Assembly: GCA_949752795.1 (NCBI GenBank)
Contig: OX457058.1
Span: 158,661,353 to 158,725,352 of the forward strand
Source: Hyperoodon ampullatus
Taxonomy: Eukaryota; Chordata; Mammalia; Artiodactyla; Ziphiidae
Reading direction: 5' to 3'
Length of the DNA stretch: 64,000 nt
Shown here: positions 49,542 to 60,905 of the stretch, one piece after another
How the letters are laid out: each line of letters opens with the position of its first letter
Numbering within the stretch: the first letter of the stretch is position 1
The notes under the pieces: generated by a model
The model's database searches: none
Told to the model about the DNA's origin: nothing
Seen by the model: only the letters and a program-made list of their open reading frames with translations
Program-made: the position numbers and the translations under genes

Positions 49542-50439
49542 AAAGTGCATTTTTAAAAGTGTATTTCCGAGAGAAGATCTGCACAGAAAGGGTTTTACTG
49601 CCAAATGATTTTGTGAAATATAGCATATACTGTATTGGAAACTCACAGTTCTTATTAAGATATTGAGGACTTAGAAACCCTTCCAAAAGAAACCTGTTTA
49701 AATTTGTATCTTCCAGCCAAAGTGTGGAATTATAGAGCTTATTTTTTTTTTTTAGAGAACAATTAAAATTTTTGGAAAGCACTGACTTAGATCTACTGGC
49801 AGGCAGATCTTCGCTGCAGGCAGCTGTGATTCGGCTGTGTGACGTGCGAAGCCAAAGAGCAGTGGAGACAAGCCCTCTTGGATGGGAATATACCCTAACT
49901 CAGATAAACCAGAATATGGAGAATGTTGCTGCCATGTATGAAACATTGAGCCACCTGAGGAGAGACCTTCAAGGTCCCGGAGGGAAATGGGGGAGGAGGA
50001 GGAAGAAAGCTGGAGGGGCGTCCTGATTTCGGCGGATTTTTATTTCTTTCATCAGGTGGCATGGCTCACTCAGAGGCAGTCCTGAGATGGAGCCCCATCC
50101 CTGGAATGGTGACAGAGAGGCGCTGGTGAGGAGGGCTCCATCAAGGGCGGAGGCTACTTGTCTTGGGCTATGAACACCTCTTCCTACAGCTCCCCTTCTT
50201 TGCCGGGTGACTCGATTAGACTGTGGCCTGGTGACTGCTCCCTCCTGTATTCCGGGAGAGCATGAGGTATAGTCCTTCATTTCAGCTTCTGTCTGTCTTC
50301 CCCTCTTTCCCTGGTCAACTCAGTCAAAATCTATTCTGAGAGGCTTTCCTTCCCCATCATGTAAAGCAGACCGTAATCTCTCAGTATGCTGTGATTCTGT
50401 ATTATTTTCTTCCAGGATCCTTTCTTATTATAGGCTAAT
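49542..50439. other. No gene recognised; exon-like frame at 49772-50026
   Basis: A pyrimidine tract ending in AG at 49740-49755 precedes an 84-codon frame (plus) that reads like ordinary protein (LGWEYTLTQINQNMENVAAM) but matches no family I know. No convincing donor site follows. Unassigned. Confidence 0.35.
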
Positions 50440-50525
50440 TCCACCAGGGAGGAACCTTGCCTGTCCTCTGAGCCTAGAATGGTGATTGGCACACTGTAGG
50501 GCCTCAATATTTATTGAGTAAAAAC
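50440..50525 (+). repeat. L2 3' end fragment
   Basis: 'caccagggaggaaccttgcc', 'ggtgattggcacactgtagg', 'caatatttattgagtaaaaa' follow the L2 end. The L1 at 50538 inserted next to it. Confidence 0.55.
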
Positions 50526-50933
50526 TTGCATGCTGGCTTTTTTTTTTAATCTTTATTGGAGTATAATTGCTTTACAATGGTGTGTTAGTTTCTGCTTTAT
50601 AACAAAGTGAATCAGTTCTACATATGTTCCCATATCTCTTCCCTCTTGTGTCTCCCTCCCACCCCTCCAGGTGGTCACAAAGCACCGAGCTGATCTCCCT
50701 GTGCTATGCGGCTGCTTCCCACTAGCTATCTGTCTTACGTTCGGTAGTGTATATATGTCCATGCCACTCTCTCGCTTTGTCACAGCTTATCCTTTCCCCT
50801 CCCCATATCCTCAAGTCCATTCTCTAGTAGGTCTGTGTCTTTTTTCCTGTCTTACCCCTAGGTTTTCATGACATTTTTTTTTCTTAAATTCCATATATAT
50901 GTGTTAGCATACAGTATTTGTCTTTCTCTTTCT

Positions 50934-51147
50934 TTTTTTTTTTTTTTTTTTTTTTGTGGTATGTGGGCCTCTCACTGTTGTGGCCTTTCCCGTTGCGGAG
51001 CACAGGCTCCGGATGCGCAGGCTCAGCGGCCATAGCTCACGGGCCCAGCCGCTCCGCGGCACGTGGGATCCTCCCAGACCGGGGTACGAACCCGCGTCCC
51101 CTGCATCGGCAGGCGGACTCTCAACCTCTGCGCCACCAGGGAAGCCC
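50934..51147 (-). mobile_element. CHR SINE inserted in the L1
   Basis: Long T run, 'gtggtatgtgggcctctcac', 'cggatgcgcaggctcagcgg', reversed B box 'ggtacgaacccgc', head ending 'gccaccagggaagccc'. Perfect 15-bp TSD tgtctttctctttct, made of L1 sequence, at 50919-50933 and 51148-51162. Confidence 0.95.
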
Positions 51148-51568
51148 TGTCTTTCTCTTTCTGACTTACTTCACTCTGTATGACAGACTCTAGGTCCATC
51201 CACCTCATTACAAATAGCTCAATTTCATTTCTTTTTATGGCTGAGAAATATTCCATTGTATATATGTGCCACATCTTCTTTATCCATTCATCCGATGATG
51301 GACACTTAGGTTGTTTCCATCTCCTGGCTATTGTAAATAGAGCTGCAATGAACATTTTGGTGCATGACTCTTTTTGAATTATGGTTTTCTCAGGGTGTAT
51401 GCCCAGTAGTGGGATTGCTGGGTCGTATGGTAGTTCTATTTGTAGTTTTTTAAGGAACCTCCATCCTGTTCTCCATAGTGGCTGTACCAATTCGCATTCC
51501 CACCAGCAGTGCAAGAGTGTTCCCTTTTCTCCACACCCTCTCCAACATTTATTGTTTCTAGATTTTTT

Positions 51569-51779
51569 TTTTTTTTTTTTTTTTTTGGCGGTACACGGGC
51601 CTCTCACTGTTGTGGCCTCTCCCATTGCAGAGCCCAGGCTCCGGATGCGCAGGCTCAGCGGCCATGGCTCATGGGCCCAGCTGCTCTGCGGCATGTGGGA
51701 TCTTCCCGGACCGGGGCACGAACCTGTGTCCCCTGCATCGGCAGGCGGACTCTCAACCACTGCGCCACCAGGGAAGCCC
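51569..51779 (-). mobile_element. CHR SINE inserted in the same L1
   Basis: T run, 'ggcggtacacgggcctctca', 'ccggatgcgcaggctcagcg', head ending 'gccaccagggaagccc'. Perfect 16-bp TSD tgtttctagatttttt at 51553-51568 and 51780-51795. Same orientation as the SINE 420 bp upstream. Confidence 0.95.
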
Positions 51780-51908
51780 TGTTTCTAGATTTTTTGATGA
51801 TGGCCATTCTGACCGGTGTGAGATGATATCTCATTGTAGTTTTGATTTGCATTTCTCTAATGATTAATGATGTTGAGCATTCTTTCATGTGTTCGTTGGC
51901 AGTCTGTA

Positions 51909-52948
51909 GAAATGAATACTTAGGTGTCTCATTCTCATTTGATAAATGAGCAGATAAGGAGAAGGGGCGGACTAGAAGAAGGAACTCCCTTTGTGCTAAA
52001 CCATTGTGTTACAGGCTTTTCCTAAAGTTCCTCACAATACTGCTCATCAATGGGTATTATCATATCATCATTGTCATTTTGCAGATGAAGAAACAAGGTC
52101 AGAGAGGTTTCATTTGCCCTAGGTCACCTGACACTAAGTACAGAGCTGGATATGCTGCTGGTGTATCTGACCTTCCATCAGCCTTGGGTCCCATAGAGGG
52201 TGTTGAGCTCAGCATCAGGAGATGGGAATCTGTTGCAGATCTTATCACTAATTAGTGTTAGATTCTTGTTATTTAACATTTGACTCTAGAGGAAACCATG
52301 GATTTCTACTGATTTGTTTATTCTGTTTACACGGCCTACATTAAGATTTCCCCCTAAACTTGGCAGTATCAGATCACATGGAGGGATTTTTCGGAGGGTT
52401 GATGATGACACAATGCAACTTCATTTAATACCTACCAGTCCTATTCTGCACTGGATCTATTTGGGTAAAATGTCTGAATCTTAAATGTGAGATGGATCCA
52501 TGCCCTTTTGAGACATTTGTCATTCACTAGATGGCACTGTTGTATTAACTTTATTTTCTAGTCTGCATTAAAAGCTTCAAGGAGCATGATTTTCTATGAT
52601 ACTATACCTGTTGGACTATCCAGAGTTTCCAAGTGTGGGTACAAGGGCAGGGTGGAGATAAGCTTATATAATGTACACATTTCATTAGTATGGATCCTAA
52701 ATCCTAGTTTAGATTTTAGATTATAGCAAAATTGTAGTTTTGTGGCCGTGCAGTAATGGTGGAGTACATTGACAGACTGAAAAATAATGCCTTGCTGGAT
52801 AGTATGAAATCAAGATGATGGTCTCACTGAGTTGTGGGAACTCTGTGGTGGCACCAATGGGGACAATTTCTAACAGATACTAGAGGTGGAGGCAGAGAAG
52901 TATAAATAAACCTGAGTACACAGTAGATGCTCTAAAAAACCCAGATAA
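51909..52948. other. No gene recognised; MIR at 52050-52170
   Basis: A reverse MIR core ('gatgaagaaacaaggtcaga', 'ccctaggtcacctgacacta') lies at about 52084-52160. The rest has no named repeat or coding frame. Confidence 0.5.
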
Positions 52949-52965
52949 TGGACTCGTCATTTTTT

Positions 52966-53175
52966 TTTTTTTTTTTTTTTTTGGCTGTACGCGGGCCTCT
53001 CACTGTTGTGGCATCTCCTGCTGCGGAACACAGGCTCCGGACGCGCAGGCTCAGTGGCCATGGCTCACGGGCCCAGCCACTCCGCGGCATGTGGGATCTT
53101 CCCAGACCGGGGCACGAACCCATGTCGCCTGCATCGGAAGGCGGACTGTCAACCACTGTGCCACCAGGGAAGCCC
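52966..53175 (-). mobile_element. CHR SINE, young short form
   Basis: T run, 'ggctgtacgcgggcctctca', 'cggacgcgcaggctcagtgg', head ending 'gccaccagggaagccc'. TSD tggactcgtcattttt (52949-52964) against tggaattgtcattttt (53176-53191), two mismatches. Confidence 0.9.
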
Positions 53176-53191
53176 TGGAATTGTCATTTTT

Positions 53192-54254
53192 AAACTAACT
53201 GAATTTATCTCTTCCCTCGAGACCCTTATAACTTCCCTGTTTCTGCCAGTGATACCATCACTTTCCCAGTCCCCTGAAAAATGTAGTTCTTGACTACTTC
53301 CTTTCCCTTGTCCGTTTTCAATAACCTGACTGGTTCCTTCTCCAAAATCTCTCTCCCTGCCATTGTTTGCTTTCCATTCCCACCACCATAATTGAGGTCT
53401 TCATCATTTACTTCCACTTTGTAATCATCTCTCACTTGAGTTCTCTGAGTCTCCTACCTCTACTGCACTTGAAGTCTTTGGTCAGAATAATCTTTATAAC
53501 GTGAGTCCGGCGCTGACAGGTCAACAGTGACTCTCATGTGAAAAAGACCTCTTGGCGTCTAGGGCCTCCCCAACTGATCACAATTTCCCTTTTGGGCACA
53601 TCTTCAGTTCTCCTAATTAAATGAAAAGTGAATAGGAAGCATGTAACTCACTGTCTTGAACGTAGTAGGTGTCAAGTAATAGGTAGCTGCTGCTGTATCC
53701 ATTATTCTGTTTAGCCCCCTTTTCCTACTCGAGTGTGGAAAAACTCATTTGTAGAGTCTCTACTAGATACCAGTCTTGGAACTAGGTGTGTTGCATCTGT
53801 TATTGTATTTGATCATCATAACCTGTCCACCCTTGGAACCTGGCAAGAGGGCTCCAGGTCTTAGCTGCCCTCCTTCCCATGGGTTGAGGGTCCTTAGGCT
53901 AAGCATGCCTGCTCATCCTGAGCTTGCTCCCACCCTGGATAACTGGGACCCTGGACTTCTTTTCTCAAATATTCCTGAGTCTACTTCCAGAGCCTCCATG
54001 GGCCTCTTTTCCTGGTATCTCCTTCTGAGGTGAGACTGTGCTGCCCGCAGGCCCAAGGGGTGACTAAGGTGCAGCCGCTTGCAGTGGGGAGGCATATGTG
54101 GACAGAGCTTAGACTGGGGTGGCCCCTCACAGGTGTGTGAGGTCCCAGGCTGTGCAAGATGGAGCTGAGGGTGGGAGGAGAAGCGGGACCCTTTCTTCCT
54201 GTGCTGCATGTTAGGGGTGGGCTTACCTGTGAGAGAACCCCATGGCTTGAAGGT
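53192..54254. other. No gene recognised
   Basis: Minus-strand frames 53226-53435 and 53913-54329 and plus-strand 53776-54033 lack domains. No named repeat identified. Confidence 0.45.
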
Positions 54255-54570
54255 TGTCATCCCCATTCTGTAGAGAAAGTTGAGGCCAAGAGAGATTAAA
54301 GCACAATGTTTCATGATTCTAATATGCATGGTTTTTTTACATTTAAATATTTCAGAAATTAAGATGCATCTTACAAGCTCTGACCTCTGCTTTGAGTTTA
54401 GTCAACACTGTTACTTTGTTAACTGTACAGTAAGTAGTGGTGTGTCTTAAATTGATGGTATCACAGAGTCAACAAAATTGATAGCTTGACTGGTTCACAC
54501 AGGTAAGTGGTGGAGCTGGGATTCAGACTCCCATCCAGCTGACTCCAGTGCTCACATTCTCACCCAGCTG
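54255..54570 (-). repeat. MIR fragments (interrupted)
   Basis: 'cattctgtagagaaagttga' at about 54262, and 'cacaggtaagtggtggagct' with 'gattcagactcccatccagc' at about 54498-54540. These are the two halves of a reverse MIR, separated by about 180 bp of other sequence. Confidence 0.5.
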
Positions 54571-54814
54571 CTCCAAGTGCATCGTCCTGATGAAACTCAC
54601 CTCTCTTTCCGCTCTTCTCTCTGTCCCCTCAGCATTTTGAGACTTGTTGAAATGACACTCTAGAGCACATATTACGAGAGCACCGTAAGCTGGATTAGAA
54701 ATACTTCCAGTTGATTTTAATCATGTATTTCCTGACTCTTTAGCTCATCGTGAGTTTCCTGGGAACAGGGGTCCATATGTTTTCTAGATGTTTGTATACC
54801 ATGCGTATTGATAA

Positions 54815-55010
54815 GAGTAGAGAATTCTCAGGTCAGACCTAGATTTGAGTTCCCTCTCTGTTCCTTCTCAGGCTGTTGATGCATGGAGCTGCCTTAACCT
54901 CCTTGAGCCTCAGTTTCCTCATCTGTGAAACGGGTCTAATAGTACCTGTTTCAAAGATCTGCAGTGAGATTAAAGCACTTGGCAAATGGTGGTTCTCATT
55001 ACACATTAGG
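54815..55010 (+). repeat. MIR element
   Basis: 'tccttgagcctcagtttcct', 'catctgtgaaacgggtctaa', 'tagtacctgtttcaaagatc' match the MIR core well. Confidence 0.8.
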
Positions 55011-55119
55011 TTCCTTCAGTTGAGTGCCCTTAGCACGGTGAAAGCTAAATAAATGAATAACTTAATAGCTCACTCTCCACAGTAGCTTATGTATTAGACT
55101 TCCTTGTATCTGTGTCCTA

Positions 55120-55215
55120 TCTAGGTATTCAATCAGCCATTCATTCAGCAAATCAACCATCTACTGTGTATGAGGCATCATGCTGGGTTATGGGGCTATA
55201 ATAGTGAGCATGAGA
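55120..55215 (+). repeat. L2-like fragment
   Basis: 'cattcattcagcaaatcaac', 'ctactgtgtatgaggcatca', 'aatagtgagcatgagagtca' follow a common old LINE segment. Confidence 0.45.
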
Positions 55216-55388
55216 GTCAAGATCCCTGCATGCATTACAAACTGAGAAAGAAGCTGGAGGGAAAGGGGAGGTGAGACAGAGGATAAGACAGAGGTGAGGT
55301 TAGGGACTCAGGGAAAGCCTGGCTAAGGAGGTTGTGTTTGAGTTGAGTTGTGAAGAATGAGAAAAAAGCATCTGTGTAGCATGAGGAG

Positions 55389-55830
55389 TGTATTAGTCAG
55401 GATTTTCCACAGAAACAATATATGTAGATGTATACATAAAGAGATTTATTATAAGGAACTGGCTCATGATTATGGAGGCTAAGAAGTTCCAAGCTCTGTA
55501 GCCAGCAAGCTGGAGACCCAGGAGAGCCGATGGTGTAAGTTCCAGTCTGAGTCTGAATGTGAAGGCAGGAGAAGACCAGTGTCCCAGATCAAAGACAGTC
55601 AGGCAGAGAGACAGAGAATTCTTCCTTTCTCCACCCTTTTGTTCTGTTCAGACCTTCAACAAGTTGGATGAAGCCCACCCACACTGAAGAAGGGCAATCT
55701 GCTTTTCTCTACTTATCCGAATGTTACCCTTACCCAGAAATACCCTCACAGATACACCCAGAAATAATGTTTAATTAAATATATGGGCACCTGGTGGCCT
55801 GGTTAAGTTGACTTATAAAATTAAGCATCA
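55389..55830 (+). repeat. LTR-like interspersed repeat, copy 2
   Basis: 'tgtattagtcaggattttcc', 'agcaagctggagacccagga', 'gaagggcaatctgcttttct', 'cacccagaaataatgtttaa', ends 'cttataaaattaagcatca'. Same family and orientation as 33992-34447 but independently diverged. TG...CA ends fit a solo LTR. Confidence 0.55.
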
Positions 55831-55878
55831 TAAGGTGGCTGCTTTATTTTATCCCCTGAGGTTGGGCCATAGATTTTT

Positions 55879-56083
55879 TTTTTTTTTTTTGAGGTGCACG
55901 GGCCTCTCACTGTTGTGGCCTCTCCCGTTGCAGAGCACAGGCTCCGGACGCACAGGCTCAGCAGCCATGGCTCACGGGCCCAGCTGCTCTGCGGCATGTG
56001 GGATCTTCCCGGACCGGGACACGAACCCGTGTCCCATGCATCGGCAGGCGGACTCTCAACCACTGCACCACCAGGGAAACCCA
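55879..56083 (-). mobile_element. CHR SINE, young short form
   Basis: T run, 'gaggtgcacgggcctctcac', 'cggacgcacaggctcagcag', head ending 'caccaccagggaaaccca'. TSD ggccatagattttt (55865-55878) against ggccttagattttt (56084-56097). Confidence 0.9.
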
Positions 56084-56385
56084 GGCCTTAGATTTTTGAA
56101 TATAAAAGTTCCCAGAAGTCTCACTGTTCTTTCCATGATAAGTTGTGTGGTTTCTGGATGGCAGCCCTTTACTTAGGAATATATATATCCTCTGACTCTC
56201 TTCCCCCTGCACCCAACCTAGAGAAAAGATATAGAGAATGTATTTACCTTATCTCATAAATATATCCAATCTGCTCACTTCTGTGATCTATGTTACAGAC
56301 CTTCAAGGTGACCTGTTTCACTTGGGACAGCCATTTCTCACTTTTAACTTAAAGGACTTTAATGTATGTGTTTGGGGTCTCTCAT

Positions 56386-56604
56386 CAAGGGTTTGTTAAT
56401 CTTGGCGCTATTGACATTTGGGGTTAGATAATTTTCTCTTTTGCGGGCTCCTTGTACCTTGTAGATGTTTGACAGCACCCTTGGATACAATCCACTGGAT
56501 TGAATGACAGACTCCTTTTCGTTGTGACAACCAAAAACGTCCCCAGTCATTGCCATGTAACTGGTGGGGAGTAAAATCTACCCTGATTGAGAACCACTGC
56601 TCTA
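56386..56604 (+). mobile_element. hAT-like non-autonomous element
   Basis: 'gtttgttaatcttggcgcta', 'ttgacatttggggttagata', 'gtgacaaccaaaaacgtccc', end 'gattgagaaccactgctcta' form a known-type MITE with partly complementary ends. No transposase. Confidence 0.55.
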
Positions 56605-57074
56605 GCCCCCATGGAGATTTGCCATGTGGAGTATATGCTTGGGGCTGCTTTTCCTCAGGATAGGGAGAATAACCTTCATTGACTTGACCGAGGGAATTGG
56701 GAGTGCAGGGTCTTTCTATCTGTGGAGATTCCAGTAAGCGGATTAGATTGCCAAGGTGATTGGGTTGCATTTCTAATGAGTCGAGCTGCCAACATCTGTT
56801 TGTGGTAATTGAGGACAGCTGTGATGCTGGCTTGGCTGAAACCTCCACAGCCTTCCCTTGCTCCTCCAGGTATTCGAGTCTGCCGCAACCATCCTGTCAC
56901 ATCAACCTCTTGCAGGAAGATGCTGGCAAGGTCAGGGTGTTGGCTGAGAATGGTATCAAACCAGATAGCGTCTTAGGTTTCCTGCTGCTGTATTGATTGG
57001 GAAGCAGGAGCAGTGTTCATTCTTGTAAACTGCCTCTCAGGCACAGAAAAAAATACGTGTATAAAAAAAGCAAA
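56605..57074. other. No gene recognised
   Basis: Frames on both strands (56676-56996) overlap and show no domain. Confidence 0.45.
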
Positions 57075-57117
57075 CTGCAACCAGTAATAATAATAATGAT
57101 AATAATAACAACAACAG

Positions 57118-57232
57118 CAGTAACAACTCACATATATATTTATTCATCCCACATGTGCTATGTCCTGTTATTACAACAGTAACAACTCATATATATTTAT
57201 TCATCCCACATGTGCTATGTCCTGTTATTACA
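57118..57232. repeat. 59-bp tandem duplication
   Basis: Unit 1 (57118-57176) and unit 2 (57177-57232) are identical apart from a 2-bp difference in the tatata stretch. Both run from 'cagtaacaactca' to 'gctatgtcctgttattaca'. Preceded by an (aat)n/(aac)n microsatellite at 57084-57117. Confidence 0.9.
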
Positions 57233-58275
57233 GCCTTCCTGTATTATTTCATTTATTCTTTATAACAACTCTCTGATGTAGGTGAGTAGGTCTCATCCGT
57301 TACAGCTGAGACACAGATAGCAAGAGATAGGATTACACGTAAGCAATTGATTCCAGAGTTTGCAGTGTGAGCTCAATTTTCCAAATTCTATTTCAGTTCT
57401 GTTAAAGTGTATATAGATGTATTTATTCATAACTTACATAACATTAAAGTCTGGAAGCAGACATACCAAAATATTGTCAGTCTCTCTCTGGGTGGCTGCC
57501 TTGAGGGTGATTCTGTTTTTTTTTTTTTTAATTTGTCTTCTTTAAACTTTAAAAAATATTTTCCAAGCTTTCTATATTAAGTATTTCTTATTTTTATTGG
57601 AAATTATATAGAGCGTCTTAAAATAAATATATTGAAGAGGGGATGGGAAGAGAAGCAGTGAGCTAAGAGGACATTTTAGAAGCAGAGTCCTCACAGATGG
57701 AGTGTATTCTGGTGAGAGAGGTGGCAAGCAGACCACCGCGGGGCTGATCCCTTGTGTCCCAGTGCATTGCAGACTTTTTGGTGGGACTCTAGAATTTTCT
57801 CTGAAACAAATTGCTTTTTTTTTTTTCAAAAGTCTCAGTTGCTGTTGCAAGGAAATTTTCTTCCAGCCCCCTGCAGCAGTCTGTGTTCAGCTCTACATTC
57901 ATCCTCGCGGCACTCCTCCCTAAGGGAGGCTAAACTTTAGTGATATAAACTCAAGGCTGGTTTGCAAACTTTAGTCATTCAAGGGCAGTGGTGTATGCCC
58001 TTGGGCATGGCTCTTTAGGGAAGTGCGGTGATTTCCTAGCAGCGAAGTCAAGGCTGCAGCTGCAATAGCTCCTACCCTTCTTTCTCCACGTCAGGGTGGA
58101 GACCCTCTCTCAGGCATTGCATCTGCACTTTTTGCCTACGAGTTTGGACCAGTGGGTGTGACCACCAGAAAACACACCCACCTGGATCACACTCTACAGA
58201 TCATTCTCCAGGAGAGGAGCTACCTTGGGGGTGAGAGTAGTATTCTAGTTTCTTTACAATCCCTACATTACTTTT
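57233..58275. other. No gene recognised
   Basis: T runs at 57518-57529 and 57814-57824. Frames on both strands near 57572-57940 lack domains. Confidence 0.45.
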
Positions 58276-60905
58276 CTTTTTTTTTTTTTAATAGCATCTT
58301 TATTGGAGTATAAGTGCTTTACAATGGTGTGTTAGTTTCTGCTGTATAACAAAGTGAATCAGTTATACATATACATATGTCCCCATATCTCTTCCCTCTT
58401 GCATCTCCCTCCCTCCCACCCTCCCTATTCCACCCCTCGAGGTGGACGCAAAGCACTGAGCTGATCTCCCTGTGCTATGTGGCTGCTTCCCACTAACTGT
58501 CTGTTTACATTTGGTAGTGTATATATGTCCATGCCACTCTCTCACGTTGTGCCAGTTTACCCTTCCCCCTCCTCGTATCCTCAAGTCCATTCTCTACAAG
58601 GTCTGCGTCTTTATTCCCCTTTTGCCCCTAGGTTCTTCATGACCATTTTTTGTTTTTGTTTTTTAGATTCTATATATATGTGTTAGCATACGGTATTTGT
58701 CTTTCTCTTTCTGACTTACTTCACTCTGTATGACAGACTCTAGGTCTATCCACCTCATTACAAATAGCTCAATTTTGTTTCTTTTTATGGCGGAATAATA
58801 TTCCATTGTATATATGTGCCACATCTTCTTTATCCATTCATCTGATGATGGACACTTAGGTTGCTTCCGTCTCCTGGCTATTGTAAATAGAGCTGCAATG
58901 AACATGTTGGTACATGACTCTTTTTGAATTATGGGTTTCTCAGGGCATATGCCCAGTAGTGGGATTGCTGGGTCATATGGTAGTTCTATTTGTAGTTTTT
59001 TAAGGAACCTCCATACTGTTCTCCATAGTGGCTGTACCAATTCACATTCCCACCAGCAGTGCAAGAGGGTTCCCTTTTCTCAACACCCTCTCCAGCATTT
59101 ATTGTTTCTAGATTTTTTGATGATGGCCATTCTGGCTGGTGTGAGATGATATCTCATTGTAGTTTTGATTTGCATTTCTCTAATGATTAATGATGTTGAG
59201 CATTCTTTCATGTGTTTGTTGGCAGTCTGTATATCTTCTTTGGAGAAATGTCTATTTAGATCTTCTGCCCATTTTTGGATTGGGTTGTTTGCTTTTTTGT
59301 TATTGAGCTACATGAGCTGCTTATAAATTTTGGAGATTGATCTTTTGTCAGTTGCTTCATTTGCAAATATTTTCTCCCAATCTAAGGGTTGTCTTTTCAT
59401 CTTCTTTATGGTTTCCTTTGCTGTGCAAAAGCTTTGAAGTTTCATTAGGTCCCATTTGTTTATTTTTGTTTTTATTTCCATTTCTCTAAGAGGTGGGTCA
59501 AAAAGGATCTTGCTGTGATTTATGTCATAGTGTTCTGCCTATGTTTTCCTTTAAGAGTTTGATAGTTTCTGGCCTTACATTTAGGTCTTTAATCCATTTT
59601 GAGCTTATTTTTGTGTATGGTGATAGGGAGTGATCTAATCTCATACTTCTATATATACCTGTCCAGTTTTCCCATCACCACTTATTGAAGAGGCTGTCCT
59701 TTCTCCACTGTACATTCCTGCCTCCTTTATCAAAGATAAGGTGACCATATGTGCATGGGTTTATCTCTGGGCTTTCTATCCTGTTCCCTTGATTGATCTT
59801 TCTGTTTTTGTGCCAGTACCATACTGTCTTGATTACTGTAGCTTTGTAGTATAGTCTGAAGTCAGGGAGCCTGATTCCTCCAGCTCCATTTTTCGTTCTC
59901 AAGATTGCTTTGGCTATTCGGGGTCTTTTGTGTTTCCATACAAATTGTGAAATTTTTTGTTCTAGTTCTGTGAAAAATGCCATTGATAGTTTGATAGGGA
60001 TTGCATTGAAATGGTTTCAGTTTTTCACCATTGAGGACGATGTTGGCTGTGGGTTTGTCATATATGCCCTTTATGATGTTGAGGTAAGTACCCTCTATGC
60101 CTACTTTCAGGACGGTTTTTATCATAAATGGGTGTTGAATTTTGTTGCAAGCTTTCTGTGCATCTATTGAGATGATCATATGGTTTTTCTCCTTCAATTT
60201 GTTAATATGGTATAGAACATTGATTGATTTGCATATATTGAAGAATCCTTGCATTCCTGGGATAAACACCACTTGATCATGGTGTATGATCCTTTTAATG
60301 TGGTGTTGGATTGTGTTTGCTAGTATTTTGTTGAGGATTTTTGCATCTATGTTCATCAGTGATACTGGCCTGTAGTTTTCTTTCTTTGTGACATCTTTGG
60401 TTTTAGTATCAGGGTGATGGTGGCCTTATAGAATGGTTTGGGCGTGTTCCTCCCTCTGCTATATTTTGGAAGAGTTTGAGAAGGATAGGTGTTAGCTCTT
60501 CTCTAAATGTTTGATAGAATTAGCCTGTGAAGCCATCTGGTCCTGGGCTTTTGTTTGTTGGAAGATTTTTAATCAGTTTCAATTTCAGTGCTTGTGATTG
60601 GTTTGTTCATATTTTCTGTTTCTTCCTGGTTCAGTCTTGGAAAGTTGTGCATTTCTAAGAATTTGTCCATTTCTTCCAGGTTATCCATTTTATTGCCATA
60701 TAGTTGCTTGTAGTAATCTCTCATGATCCTTTGTATTTCTGCAGTGTCAGTTGTTACTTCTCCTTTTTCATTTCTAATTCTATTGATTTGAGTCTTCTCC
60801 CTTTTCTTCTTGATGAGACTGGCTAATGGTTTATCAATTTTGTTTATCTTCTCAAAGAACAAGCTTTTAGTTTTATTGATCTTTGCTATTGTTTCCTTCG
60901 TTTCT
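58276..60905 (-). mobile_element. L1 copy A, with internal ORF2 deletion
   Basis: 3' tail at 58276, 3' UTR to about 58662, then broken ORF2 to about 60890. The C-terminal frame 58663-59064 runs HCWWEC to SEVSQKEKDK. Thumb-side sequence is at 59675-59983 ([20 protein letters not shown] onward). N-terminal RT is at 59862-60356 ([28 protein letters not shown] keeps the first catalytic Asp) and at 60569-60862. At about 60007-60013 the sequence jumps from the GEKLK motif to [13 protein letters not shown] coding, so the FADD segment is absent. It ends where L1 copy B's T tail starts. Confidence 0.93.

Larger units (their letters stand above)
50538..51908 (-). mobile_element. 5'-truncated L1 split by two SINEs
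   Basis: L1 pieces at 50538-50933, 51163-51552 and 51796-51908 join into about 0.9 kb of continuous L1 3' end. The minus-strand ORF2 C-terminus includes the Cys/His motif [18 protein letters not shown] and continues to SEVSQKEKD. Truncation is after 'gttcgttggcagtctgta'. The interrupting SINEs are at 50934 and 51569, so the L1 is older than both. Confidence 0.92.

Noticed and set aside
56408..56848. 146-codon minus-strand frame
   Set aside because: Starts in unique DNA and ends within a hAT-like element; no domain or splice evidence.
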